Source of the DNA: Nocardia sp. NBC_00508
Lineage (GTDB): Bacteria > Actinomycetota > Actinomycetes > Mycobacteriales > Mycobacteriaceae
DNA: 64,000 nucleotides
Direction of reading: 5' to 3'
NCBI RefSeq assembly: GCF_036346875.1
Contig: NZ_CP107852.1
Span: 3,410,001 to 3,474,000, forward strand
Below are positions 16,712 through 25,241 of the stretch, piece after piece. The notes under the pieces were generated by a model, which worked only from the letters and a program-made list of their open reading frames with translations, was not told the origin of the DNA and did not search any database. How positions within the stretch are numbered: the first letter of the stretch is position 1; each line of letters opens with the position of its first letter. Position numbers and translations under genes: made by a program.

Positions 16712-17182
16712 TCACCGATGGCGCCGGGCCGGGTCCGCCCACGCGCGTATGGCCTCGACCACCACCCGACCGGAAGGGCGAAAATTTTTGCGCGGCGGCA
16801 CTATCCAGCGGCGGATCGCGCCGACCGACGCCGTGGGAGACGGCAACGCGATCGTCGATCCGGTGCGGGCGACCGACACATCCAGCCGGAACAGCTCGGC
16901 GAACAGTCGCGAATCGCTTTCGGGCAGATCCGGAGTGATCAGGAACGTCCACCGATTCGAGCGGGGATGCGCGAGGATCGGGCCGAGCGGGACGCTCCTG
17001 CTCTGCATATGCGCCTTGACCGCTTGGCCCAAGCTGCTCGGCATCGTCAAAGCCCACACCGACCCGGCGCGCATTACTATCCGGCCGAGTTCTGGAGGGT
17101 CGACAACGGCGGGCAGATCACACTCCCGTCGATAGAACTGGCACCGGGACCGTGGCGTATCCCCAAGTGACATCTGATCCAT
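16712..17182 (-). CDS. Unknown protein, paralogue of the DUF397-module partner at 58487
   Basis: A 156-residue soluble protein that I cannot name. It shares several blocks with the protein at 58487-59017: GPILAHPRSNRWTFLITP versus GPIIAHPRSDRWTFLTGP, LFAELFRLDVSVAR versus LFADLFRYCASIAL, and I.LPSPT near the C-terminal third. This establishes a family, probably one fold of about 160 residues, with no catalytic motif I can name. ATG 17182 is chosen for AGGGGG six bases upstream; ATG 17221 would give the same N-terminal length as the paralogue. It lies about 180 bp upstream of the leader/DUF397 pair on the same strand. Confidence 0.65.
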   Translation of the reverse strand: MDQMSLGDTPRSRCQFYRRECDLPAVVDPPELGRIVMRAGSVWALTMPSSLGQAVKAHMQSRSVPLGPILAHPRSNRWTFLITPDLPESDSRLFAELFRLDVSVARTGSTIALPSPTASVGAIRRWIVPPRKNFRPSGRVVVEAIRAWADPARRHR

Positions 17183-17409
17183 TGACAACCCCCTGCTGGT
17201 TCGACAATGTGCGCCAGCCATGCCGAACCCTCGCGGCTACCATCGGCGCTGTACAGCCGATGCACCGGTGCGGGATCAGGGCGGTGGCCCAGTGTGGCGC
17301 GGCTACCTCTAGTTTTGCTCTATTCAGCCTGGGAAGAGCGGATAAAGAATGGGCAAAACTGGGGAAAATGAACGACGCCGCTTCGCGGATCGCTGGGGAA
17401 AGACCCGAC

Positions 17410-18342
17410 TCAGTGCCAGCTGTGGTCGGTGAGGGGAGTGCGGGGGCCGAACTTCGGTTTGTGAAAATGGCCGCTGATTTCGAGCAGGCGGATCGCCCGA
17501 TAGCGGTGCGGGCGTAGCGGCTCCAGGTATTCGACCATCGCGTCGTCATCGAGCGGGCGGCCCAGCAGACTCCAGCCGACCGCGGCGGCCAGGTTGTAGT
17601 CGCCGACCGACAACGCGTCCGCGTCGCCGAAAGCCCGCTGCGCGATCTCGGCGGCCGTCCACACCCCGATGCCGGGAACGCTGCGCAGCATGCGCGCAGC
17701 CTCGGCCGGGTCCACCCGCGCCGCACGCTCGAGCGAGTCGGCAACCCTGGCCGCGCGCACGATGGTCTGCGCGCGCTGCGGGCCGACGTTCGCCCGGTGA
17801 TAGGTCCAGGACGGAATCCGCCGCCAGGTATCGGCGTCCGGTGGCAGCTTCAATCCCTCCGGAGCTGGACCGGGTGCGGATTCGCCGAACTGCCGCACCA
17901 GTTTTCGCCACGACGCGCGCGCGGAGATGCTGTGCACTTTCTGTTCCAGCACGGCGGGCACCAGGGCCTCGAAGACCAGACCCGTGCGCAGCATACGCAG
18001 ACCGGGAAAACGACGGTGCGCGTCGACGAGCTTCGGATGATCCGGGGCGAACGCCGAGAGATCCTCCGCCAAGCACAGCATGCGCTCGAGACCGTCGAGG
18101 AATTCCGCCGCGCCTGGCCCCCAGGCGCAGGCCTCTACCGCGCACGGACCGGACTGGGTCAATCGGTAGGTGACCGGCCCGGTCGGCAGACGGGAGGCGT
18201 GCCAGTGCGCGCCGTCAGGAGTCATGCGGTGACATGGGTCGCCGCTGCCCCGGCCGAGTGGAGCGAGGGTGCATGCCAGATCGATCGGCTGATCCGCCGT
18301 CACGGTCCGGCCCGCGCCCGGCTCTGCCATCACAGTGCGCAC
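17410..18342 (-). CDS. DNA-3-methyladenine glycosylase II family (AlkA-like, HhH-GPD)
   Basis: A 310-residue base-excision repair glycosylase that removes alkylated bases. The helix-hairpin-helix is RSVPGIGVWTAAEIAQRA near residue 225. The catalytic Asp is expected in SVGDYNLAAAV near 252, in the position of the AlkA Asp before Tyr. The central LVPAVLEQKVHSISA segment is typical of the HhH-GPD superfamily. The N-terminal ~110 residues form the AlkA-like additional domain. There is no iron-sulfur cysteine loop, unlike Nth/MutY. The GTG start could be replaced by an ATG four codons later. Transcription is monocistronic, divergent from the 34-codon ORF. Confidence 0.87.
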   Translation of the reverse strand: MRTVMAEPGAGRTVTADQPIDLACTLAPLGRGSGDPCHRMTPDGAHWHASRLPTGPVTYRLTQSGPCAVEACAWGPGAAEFLDGLERMLCLAEDLSAFAPDHPKLVDAHRRFPGLRMLRTGLVFEALVPAVLEQKVHSISARASWRKLVRQFGESAPGPAPEGLKLPPDADTWRRIPSWTYHRANVGPQRAQTIVRAARVADSLERAARVDPAEAARMLRSVPGIGVWTAAEIAQRAFGDADALSVGDYNLAAAVGWSLLGRPLDDDAMVEYLEPLRPHRYRAIRLLEISGHFHKPKFGPRTPLTDHSWH

Positions 18343-18467
18343 CCGCTCATTCTGCCCGGTGCGGCGCGTGGGACGGCGTGTCCCCCTCTGTGTAACGCAG
18401 CGGAGAGCAGGGCGATACTGATTCCGATCGGCAAATAGCTGGCAGTCGCCTTGACGGAGGTTCGCTG

Positions 18468-18572
18468 ATGATCACCAACGTGCTCAACTGGTTGCTCAAC
18501 GCCTGGGGCGGTGTGTTCGCAGGTAGCTCGGGCTACCAGATTCCGCCTGGCACTCTGCCGTTCGGCAGCTGA
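18468..18572 (+). CDS. Orphan 34-residue small protein
   Basis: An ATG-initiated ORF of 34 codons with GACGGAGG seven bases upstream. The peptide begins MITNVLNWLLNAWGGVFAGS and continues with GYQIPPGTLPFGS. The N-terminal half is an amphipathic, Trp-containing hydrophobic helix; the rest is Pro/Gly-rich. It occupies its own slot between the divergent alkA and the convergent FAD dehydrogenase, with a plausible -10 (GATACT, near 18414). There is no signal-peptide charge at the N-terminus. It could be a membrane-active or regulatory small protein; function unknown. Confidence 0.5.
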   Translation: MITNVLNWLLNAWGGVFAGSSGYQIPPGTLPFGS

Positions 18573-18619
18573 GCGGACGGCCTACTCGCGCCGATCCCCC
18601 CGGCAGGCATGCGAAAGAT

Positions 18620-21424
18620 TCACTGCCCCAGGAGAAATTGGGCGAGATGCCGACCTCGTCGCCCGGCCAGGGCAGCGGCCTGGGTACGACAGGAGAAGCC
18701 GTCGGCGAGGATGACCGCGTCCTCGCCCGCGGCGCGTAGGGCGGGCAGCATGCCGTTCTCGGCCACCGCGACCGAAATGTCGTAATGGCCCGTTTGCATT
18801 CCGAAGTTTCCCGCCAGACCGCAGCATCCGGCGATTTCCGTGACGAGCACGCCCATACTGGCTAACAGTTGGCGATCGGACTCGAACCCGAGTATCGCGT
18901 GCTGGTGGCAATGTGGCTGGACCACCACGGACTGTCCGGTTCGCGCCGGTGGGCGCCAAGTCGGCTGCTCGGCGAGGAATTCGGCGAGCGTGCGCACCGC
19001 AGCGGCGGTCGTGGCCGACCTGGGGTCGTCCGGCAGCAGTTCCGGTAAGTCCGCACGCAAGACCGCTGTGCAGGAGGGTTCCAGTCCCACGACGATGCCG
19101 CCCGCGGCGACGTGTTCCTCCAGTGCGGCCACGGTGGCGCGCAGTCGTGCGCGGGCACCGTCGAGCTGCCCCGTGCTGATCCAGGTGAGCCCGCAGCAGA
19201 CGCCGCGTTCGGGAATGCGGACGCGGTAGCCCAGTGCGGTGAGCAGCCGCGCCGCGGCCAGCGCGATCTCCGGATCGAAGGCGTTGGTGAAGGTGTCGAC
19301 CCACAACATCACCTCGCCGGAGCGGGGCACGGCGCCCGGTTGCTCGGGTGGGTAGGCCGACTCGGCGAGCAAGGCGCCCTCGTCCAGGTCACGCCAGATC
19401 CGGCGGAAGGTGCGCTCGGCCAGACGTGGCACGTCACGGCGCGGGTCGATGCCCACTGCCCGCAACCCGGCGCGACGCAGCGCGGCACGACCGGCCAACG
19501 CGTTGACCACGCGCGGCATCCGAGTCGCGACGGCCAACCACCGAGGCAGCCAGCCCAGCGAGTAGTGATCGATCGGACGCAGCCGACGACGGTAGCGGCG
19601 GTACAGCGTCTCCGACTTGTAGGTGGCCAGGTCCACCCCCGCCGGGCAGTCCGTCCGGCACGCCCGGCACGACAGGCAGAGCTCGAGCGACTCGGCGACG
19701 GCCTCCGACGACCAGGGCAGTGCGCCGCGCACCACCTCCTGCAGGACCCTCGCCCGCCCGCGTGTGCTGTCCTTCTCATCCCGAGTGGCCTGATAGGACG
19801 GGCACATGAAATCACCGTCGGCGCGGCACTTGCCGATGCCGACGCAGCGATGGACCGCAACACCGATATCGCCATCGTCGTGCGGGAAGGCGTAACCGTT
19901 CGACGCGCGGACCCGGGGCAGCCCGGCGAGCCGCAGATCGGCATCGATCGGACGCGGTGCGACGAGCACACCGGGATTCAGCACGTCGCCGGGATCGAAC
20001 ATGGCTTTGTACCCGGCGAAGGCCTCGAGCACCGCGGGGGAGTACATCACCGAGAGCAGCTCCGAGCGGGCTCGGCCGTCGCCGTGCTCGCCGGAGAGCG
20101 AACCGCCGTGGCGGACCACCAACTCCGCGGCGTCGAACAGGAAGGCGCGGAAGCGCCGCGGTGCGTCGACGATAGGGAGATCGAGACGGACGTGGATGCA
20201 TCCGTCGCCGATGTGCCCGTAGAGCAACCCGTCCACGCCATGGTCACGAGTCAGCGCGGCGAAATCACGCAGGTAGGCGCCGAGCCGGTCGGGCGGGACG
20301 GCGGCGTCCTCCCAGCCGGGCCAAGCCGGGCGGCCGTCGGCTGTGCGCCCGGCCAGCCCGGCGCCGTCGGCGCGGATCTGCCAGAGGGCGGTGGCCGTAC
20401 CGGGATCGGTGACGATCCTGCTGTCGAGTGCGCCCGCCGTCCGGCACAACCGCTGTGCGACAGCCACCGCCTCGGCCTGCGTCGCACCGGAGGTCTCCAC
20501 GAACAGCCATCCTCCGCCTCGCGGCAGGTCGGGGACCAAACCCCGGTGCGCCCGGACGACATCGACCAGCCGCGCGTCGATGCCTTCGACCGCGATCGGC
20601 GCGCAGGCCATCACCGCGGCCACATCATCGGCCGCGGCGGCGATGTCGGGGTAGCCCAGCACCGTGAGCACGGTCGCCGCGGGCAGCGCGACCAACTCGA
20701 CCGTGGCGTCCAGCAACAGACCGCAGGTGCCCTCGCTACCGACGAACGCCTTGGCTGCCGACGCGCCGCGCTCGGGCAGCAGATGCTCCAAGCCGTAACC
20801 GGACGCCTGGCGGTCGAACCGCCCCAGATCGGTGCGCAATACCGCCAGGTGCGCCCTGGTGAATTCCGCGAGGCCCGGTACCGCGGACAAATCCGCTGCC
20901 AGCGTGCGCTCGGTGCCGGTGCCGTCCAGAATGCGCACTTCGCGCACGCTGTCGGCGGTGCGGCCCCAGGCGACCGCTCGCGGTCCGCAAGCGTTGTTGC
21001 CGATCATGCCGCCGAGCGTGCAGCGGTTCTGCGTCGAGGGATCGGGTCCGAAGCGCAGCCCATGCGGCCGGGCCGCGCGCTGCAGCTCCGACAGCACGAC
21101 GCCCGGCTGCACCGTGACGACGCGCACCTCCGGATCGATCGCGCCGATTCGGTTCATGTGCCTGCTGAAATCGAGCACCAGCCCGGGCCCGATCGCGTTG
21201 CCCGCCACCGAGGTTCCGCCGCCGCGCGCGGTCACCGGCAGGCCGTGGTCGCGGGCGAATTCCAGGGTGGCCGCGACGTCCTCGCCGGTGCGCGGGAAGA
21301 CGACCGCGGCCGGGCGAACCCGATAGTTCGACGCGTCCGAGGAGTACTCCGCGCGACGGCGCTCGGATGTGTCGACCTCACCCGCGACCATGCCGCGCAG
21401 TGCCGCGATCCGGTTCTCGGTCAC
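18620..21424 (-). CDS. FAD-binding and Fe-S 2-hydroxyacid dehydrogenase fusion (GlcD/GlcF- or YdiJ-like)
   Basis: A 934-residue protein joining two activities normally on separate chains. Residues ~35-215 form a PCMH FAD-binding domain (VTARGGGTSVAGNAIGPG, GGMIGNNACGPRAVAWGRT). Residues ~260-530 form the FAD-oxidase C-terminal domain with the GHIGDGCIHVR and GEHGDGRARS motifs. Next comes a ferredoxin-like segment with an atypical first cluster (CVGIGKC...FMCP) and a classical CLSCRACRTDCPAGVD near 608. CCG-type heterodisulfide-reductase-like domains follow (GVCCGLTW, GCCGLAGNFG). It probably oxidises D-lactate or D-2-hydroxyglutarate, passing electrons to the respiratory chain. It is monocistronic; the substrate is inferred only from family. 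Confidence 0.9.
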   Translation of the reverse strand: MTENRIAALRGMVAGEVDTSERRRAEYSSDASNYRVRPAAVVFPRTGEDVAATLEFARDHGLPVTARGGGTSVAGNAIGPGLVLDFSRHMNRIGAIDPEVRVVTVQPGVVLSELQRAARPHGLRFGPDPSTQNRCTLGGMIGNNACGPRAVAWGRTADSVREVRILDGTGTERTLAADLSAVPGLAEFTRAHLAVLRTDLGRFDRQASGYGLEHLLPERGASAAKAFVGSEGTCGLLLDATVELVALPAATVLTVLGYPDIAAAADDVAAVMACAPIAVEGIDARLVDVVRAHRGLVPDLPRGGGWLFVETSGATQAEAVAVAQRLCRTAGALDSRIVTDPGTATALWQIRADGAGLAGRTADGRPAWPGWEDAAVPPDRLGAYLRDFAALTRDHGVDGLLYGHIGDGCIHVRLDLPIVDAPRRFRAFLFDAAELVVRHGGSLSGEHGDGRARSELLSVMYSPAVLEAFAGYKAMFDPGDVLNPGVLVAPRPIDADLRLAGLPRVRASNGYAFPHDDGDIGVAVHRCVGIGKCRADGDFMCPSYQATRDEKDSTRGRARVLQEVVRGALPWSSEAVAESLELCLSCRACRTDCPAGVDLATYKSETLYRRYRRRLRPIDHYSLGWLPRWLAVATRMPRVVNALAGRAALRRAGLRAVGIDPRRDVPRLAERTFRRIWRDLDEGALLAESAYPPEQPGAVPRSGEVMLWVDTFTNAFDPEIALAAARLLTALGYRVRIPERGVCCGLTWISTGQLDGARARLRATVAALEEHVAAGGIVVGLEPSCTAVLRADLPELLPDDPRSATTAAAVRTLAEFLAEQPTWRPPARTGQSVVVQPHCHQHAILGFESDRQLLASMGVLVTEIAGCCGLAGNFGMQTGHYDISVAVAENGMLPALRAAGEDAVILADGFSCRTQAAALAGRRGRHLAQFLLGQ

Positions 21425-21439
21425 CTCGCCAGCTTAAGT

Positions 21440-21466
21440 GGCTGCCTCGCCTTCGCTCGGCCCGGC
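21440..21466. repeat. 27-bp intergenic repeat, copy 2
   Basis: Identical to 16122-16148 over 27 bases and followed, as there, by a GGAC-loop-GTCC hairpin (CGGACTCTGTCCG, 21470-21482). It lies between the divergent FAD dehydrogenase and ABC exporter, 16 bases from the start of the dehydrogenase gene. Confidence 0.7.
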
Positions 21467-21600
21467 GCCGACGGACTCTGTCCGGTTCTGCGACAGCCTC
21501 GGCTTCGCCGTCCCGGCACGGCGCGCGGGACTGCGGCTAACGCCCGTTGGGCGGTGGCTGGTTTCGCTGTCGGCGGAACCGGTGCGTGTCCGGAATCGAC

Positions 21601-21630
21601 TTGATCTCAACCAACGTTGAGGTCTTAGTG
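21601..21630 (+). promoter_or_regulatory. MerR-type promoter/operator of the ABC exporter
   Basis: A -35-like TTGATC (21601) and a -10-like TTAGTG (21625) are about 18-19 bp apart. Between them is a palindrome CTCAAC-CAAC-GTTGAG (21606-21621), with near-symmetric flanks. A dyad inside an over-long spacer is the hallmark of MerR-family activated promoters. It lies 48 bases before the GTG of the ABC exporter. No MerR gene lies in this window. Confidence 0.6.
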
Positions 21631-21677
21631 TCGGTGGCCAGGTCTTTGATGGGGCGTGGAGCGAGAGGGAGAGCAAC

Positions 21678-23558
21678 GTGAGCATCGAATCGGTGGCGTG
21701 GAGTCAGATGTATCGGCGAGCGAACGCGCCACGGGAACAGCGCCCGTTCCGTCTCGCCACCGCCAAGCGCATCATCCGGTTCGCCACGCCGCATCGCCGC
21801 CGGATCGGCGCGTTTCTGCTGTTCAGTGTGGTGTCGGCGATGCTCGCGGTGGCTACGCCGGTACTGGCGGGCCGGGTCGTCAACGACATCGTCGGTGGTT
21901 CGGCGCCGCGGGTCGTGGTCATCCTCGCGCTGGTGATCGGCGTGCTTGCGGTGTTCGACGCCGGGCTGGGGCTGGCGATTCGCTGGATGTCGGCACGCAT
22001 CGGCGAGGGATTGATCCTCGACCTGCGCACCGCCGTTTTCGACCACGTACAGAAGATGCCGGTCGCGTTCTTCACCCGGACCAGAACCGGTGCGCTGGTC
22101 AGCCGCTTGAACAACGACGTGATCGGCGCCCAGCGCGCGTTCAGCGACACTCTGTCCGGCGTGGTGGCCAACCTGGTGACCCTCGTGCTCACGCTCGGCG
22201 TGATGGTCAGCATCTCGTGGCAGATCACATTGCTCGCGCTGGTGCTGCTTCCGGTGTTCGTGGTTCCGGCGCGCCGGATGGGCAACCGCCTCGCCGACCT
22301 GCAGCGGGAAGCGGCCCGGTTGAACGCGGCGATGAGCACCCAGATGACGGAGCGGTTCTCCGCGCCGGGCGCGACGCTGGTCAAGCTGTTCGGCCGTCCG
22401 GAGCAGGAGTCCGACGAGTTCGCGCTGCGGGCGCGCCGGGTGCGTGACATCGGTGTGCGCACCGCGATGCTGCAAACGGTGTTCGTCACCTCGCTCACGC
22501 TGGTGTCGGCGCTGGCCATCGCCTTGGTGTACGGGCTGGGTGGCTGGTACGCGCTGCGCGGGCAGTTGGACGCGGGCGCGGTTGTGTCGCTGTCGCTGTT
22601 GCTGACCAGGCTGTACACGCCGCTGACGGCATTGGCCAGCGCTCGGATGGAGATCATGGCCGCGCTGGTGAGCTTCGAGCGGGTCTTCGAAGTGCTCGAC
22701 CTGAAGCCGCTGATCGAGGACGCGCCGGACGCGAAGCAGGTTCCGGCGGGCCCGGTTTCGGTGGAGCTGGATGAGGTGAGCTTCAGCTACCCGTCGGCCG
22801 ACAAGGTGTCGCTGGCCTCGCTGGAGGACGTGGCGACCCTGGACACCCGCGGCGGGGTGGAAGTGCTGCACGGCGTATCACTGCGTGCCGAGCCCGGACA
22901 GCTGATCGCCCTGGTCGGCTCGTCAGGCGCGGGCAAATCGACCATCGCACAACTGGTTTCCCGCCTCTACGACGTAGACGGGGGCGCGGTGCGGTTGAAC
23001 GGCACCGACGTGCGCGAGCTGAGCGCCCGGTCGCTGCGGGAGACGGTCGGACTCGTCACCCAGGACGGACACCTGTTCCACGACACCATCCGGGCCAACC
23101 TGCTGCTGGCCCGGCCGGAAGCGAGCGAGGACGAACTCTGGGACGCGCTGCGGCGTGCGCGGCTGCGCGACCTGGTCGCCTCGCTGCAGGACGGGCTGGA
23201 CACCGTGGTCGGCGAACGCGGCTACCGGCTCTCCGGCGGTGAGCGTCAGCGGTTGACCATCGCGCGTCTGCTACTGAAGCAACCACACGTGGTAATCCTC
23301 GACGAGGCAACGGCGTCGCTGGACTCGACCTCAGAAGCCGCTGTGCAGGCGGCGCTTTCCGAAGCTCTGGACGGTCGAACCGCGCTGGTGATCGCACACC
23401 GCTTGTCCACGGTCCGCGCCGCCGACCAGATCCTGGTGCTGGAGGACGGCCGAATCGTGGAGCGCGGCACGCACACGCAGCTGCTGGCTGCCGACGGCCG
23501 GTATGCGGAGTTGTACCGGACCCAGTTCGCCGACGAACCCGTCCCGGCCGCGGCCTGA
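21678..23558 (+). CDS. ABC exporter, fused permease and ATPase (type IV, MDR-like)
   Basis: A 626-residue half-transporter. The transmembrane domain spans about residues 35-350 with six hydrophobic segments (for example IGAFLLFSVVSAMLAVATPV and VVVILALVIGVLAVF). The nucleotide-binding domain follows from about 365. Walker A is ALVGSSGAGKST, the Q-loop LVTQDGHLF, the ABC signature YRLSGGERQRL, Walker B LLKQPHVVILDEAT and the H-loop ALVIAHRLST. It should work as a homodimer exporting a hydrophobic compound. Between the TMD and NBD there is a short insertion (SADKVSLASLEDVATLDTRG) inside the A-loop region. The GTG start has GAGAGGGAGAG upstream. A MerR-like dyad precedes it and a perfect hairpin follows. 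Confidence 0.92.
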   Translation: MSIESVAWSQMYRRANAPREQRPFRLATAKRIIRFATPHRRRIGAFLLFSVVSAMLAVATPVLAGRVVNDIVGGSAPRVVVILALVIGVLAVFDAGLGLAIRWMSARIGEGLILDLRTAVFDHVQKMPVAFFTRTRTGALVSRLNNDVIGAQRAFSDTLSGVVANLVTLVLTLGVMVSISWQITLLALVLLPVFVVPARRMGNRLADLQREAARLNAAMSTQMTERFSAPGATLVKLFGRPEQESDEFALRARRVRDIGVRTAMLQTVFVTSLTLVSALAIALVYGLGGWYALRGQLDAGAVVSLSLLLTRLYTPLTALASARMEIMAALVSFERVFEVLDLKPLIEDAPDAKQVPAGPVSVELDEVSFSYPSADKVSLASLEDVATLDTRGGVEVLHGVSLRAEPGQLIALVGSSGAGKSTIAQLVSRLYDVDGGAVRLNGTDVRELSARSLRETVGLVTQDGHLFHDTIRANLLLARPEASEDELWDALRRARLRDLVASLQDGLDTVVGERGYRLSGGERQRLTIARLLLKQPHVVILDEATASLDSTSEAAVQAALSEALDGRTALVIAHRLSTVRAADQILVLEDGRIVERGTHTQLLAADGRYAELYRTQFADEPVPAAA

Positions 23559-23563
23559 TCGAT

Positions 23564-23596
23564 CCGCTGACCCGGCGCTCATCGCCGGGTCAGCGG
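23564..23596. terminator. Perfect 14-bp bidirectional hairpin
   Basis: CCGCTGACCCGGCG pairs with CGCCGGGTCAGCGG around a 5-nt loop, between the ABC exporter stop and the end of the convergent peptidase gene. Confidence 0.85.
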
Positions 23597-23605
23597 TACC
23601 GGGGG

Positions 23606-25156
23606 TCAGGGGGCGGGCTGATTCGCGGAGCAGGTGATGTCGGTGGCCGGAAGCGTCCCCGCACCGAAATAGGCGTTGATCGCATTGTTCACACAGTTGC
23701 TCAGTTCGGGCCGGAACGTCATGTGAATGCGCACGTCCTGCAGCGTGACCATCCGCGACTCGGACAAATACTGATGCAGTCGGACGCCGTGGGCATAGGG
23801 GGTCCGGGGATCTCCGGTCGCCTGCACGATGAGCGCGGGAACCGAATTCCGGACGACCGTCGGAGGTTCGACGGGCCGAGGCCAGAAGGCGCACGGCTGG
23901 ATATTCCCGGCCAGCGCGCCGAACACCGGCTGCGTGGCACGGGTCTCTTCGATGTTGCGCCAGTACCAGGTCGGATCGATCGGTGCGCCGACATCGCCGC
24001 AGGCGATCTGTGCCAGCGCCGAGTTCTCCTCGTCGCGCAGCGCCTGCACGATCGCGCGCAGCCGTGGCGTGCGCGACGTCGTCGGCGGACCGCCCGCCGC
24101 GTCGGCGATCTCCCGCACGGTGGTGGCCATCGCTTCGTTGAGCCGGAAGTTCGTCAGCAGGGAATGCAAGATGAACGGCAACCAGTGATCGTTGATGGCG
24201 AATCCATCGATGACGATCGGTTGGCGTGCCGCGATCCGGACCAGTTCCTCGATCTTGGCTCGCACCTGCTGCGGAGTCGCGCCGAGCCGGAATTCGCCAT
24301 CCCGGACGGCAACCCACGCGGCCCAGTCGTCCAGCGCGATTTCGTCCGCCGGACCCCAATCCTGGACCAGGCCCGTCCAATACCGGTCCGGATCAATCGC
24401 GCTGTCCAGCACGATCCGATCGGTCCGCTCGGGGAACATCTGGGTGAACACGGCGCCGAGGTAGGTGCCGTAGGACAAGCCGTAGAAATTGAGCGTGCGC
24501 TCACCGAGGGCTGCTCGCACGATGTCGATGTCCCGCGCGGTATTGCGCGTGGTGAACTGCCGCAGCATGATCGGATCACGAATCAGGCAGGTAGCGGCCA
24601 TTACCCCGGATTGAACGGTGTCGTGGGCGAACCCGAGCACATCCAGCCCCGCGGACCGAACCATCTCGCCGACCGGCCATCCGCACCGCGGGCTCCGCCC
24701 GGACGCGCCGACTCCGCGTGGATCCATGCCGATCAGGTCGTGACTCGCCAGCACCTCTGGTGACAGCACGTCACCGAGCAGATCCACACTGTCCAGGCCC
24801 TGTCCACCGGGGCCACCCGGATTGGACAGCAGAATGCCCCGCCGCCGTGCCGGGTCCCCGGCCTTCACCCGCGAAATCGCCACGGTCATCGTGCGGTCCG
24901 CGGGCCTGCTGTAGTCGAGCGGCACCAGGACATCCGCGCACTCGCCACCTGCCTTGTCCAGATTCTCGACACCGCATGGCTTCCACTCGAGCCGCTGGTG
25001 ATAGAACCGGTCCAACTCGATGGGGTGCGATTCCTCAACCGGCTCCGCATGGCTATAGGCCGGCACAGTCACCAGCACGGATACCGCTACTACCGATATG
25101 GAACGCCAGAACAGCTTCGCTGACAACAGACTTCGCCTCTCGACGGGAGCGAACAC
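23606..25156 (-). CDS. Secreted TAP-like alpha/beta-hydrolase peptidase
   Basis: A 516-residue exported serine hydrolase of the tripeptidyl-aminopeptidase-like family (relatives of mycobacterial CaeA and Streptomyces Slp/Tap). A basic start and hydrophobic stretch (residues ~12-36, ending SHAEP) form a signal peptide. Motifs are LSNPGGPGGQG near 109, IGMDPRGVGAS, the nucleophile elbow YGLSYGTYLG near 225, and the acid in QATGDPRTPY near 440. The C-terminal TAP-like domain has conserved cysteines (SNCVNNAINAYF, DITCSAN). The expected GHG histidine motif reads RIHMTF, which is unusual. It is likely an envelope peptidase or esterase; the substrate is unknown. Confidence 0.85.
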   Translation of the reverse strand: MFAPVERRSLLSAKLFWRSISVVAVSVLVTVPAYSHAEPVEESHPIELDRFYHQRLEWKPCGVENLDKAGGECADVLVPLDYSRPADRTMTVAISRVKAGDPARRRGILLSNPGGPGGQGLDSVDLLGDVLSPEVLASHDLIGMDPRGVGASGRSPRCGWPVGEMVRSAGLDVLGFAHDTVQSGVMAATCLIRDPIMLRQFTTRNTARDIDIVRAALGERTLNFYGLSYGTYLGAVFTQMFPERTDRIVLDSAIDPDRYWTGLVQDWGPADEIALDDWAAWVAVRDGEFRLGATPQQVRAKIEELVRIAARQPIVIDGFAINDHWLPFILHSLLTNFRLNEAMATTVREIADAAGGPPTTSRTPRLRAIVQALRDEENSALAQIACGDVGAPIDPTWYWRNIEETRATQPVFGALAGNIQPCAFWPRPVEPPTVVRNSVPALIVQATGDPRTPYAHGVRLHQYLSESRMVTLQDVRIHMTFRPELSNCVNNAINAYFGAGTLPATDITCSANQPAP

Positions 25157-25241
25157 GCAGGTTGTTGCGCAGTGAACCGTATCGGATCAGGGCAGCGGTG
25201 GTGGCAACCCACTCCCACTCGCGCAGAGTCGTGGCTTGCGG

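Noticed and set aside
19112-21604. 830-codon plus-strand ORF opposite the FAD/Fe-S dehydrogenase
   Set aside because: A shadow frame; the minus-strand gene carries all the cofactor motifs.
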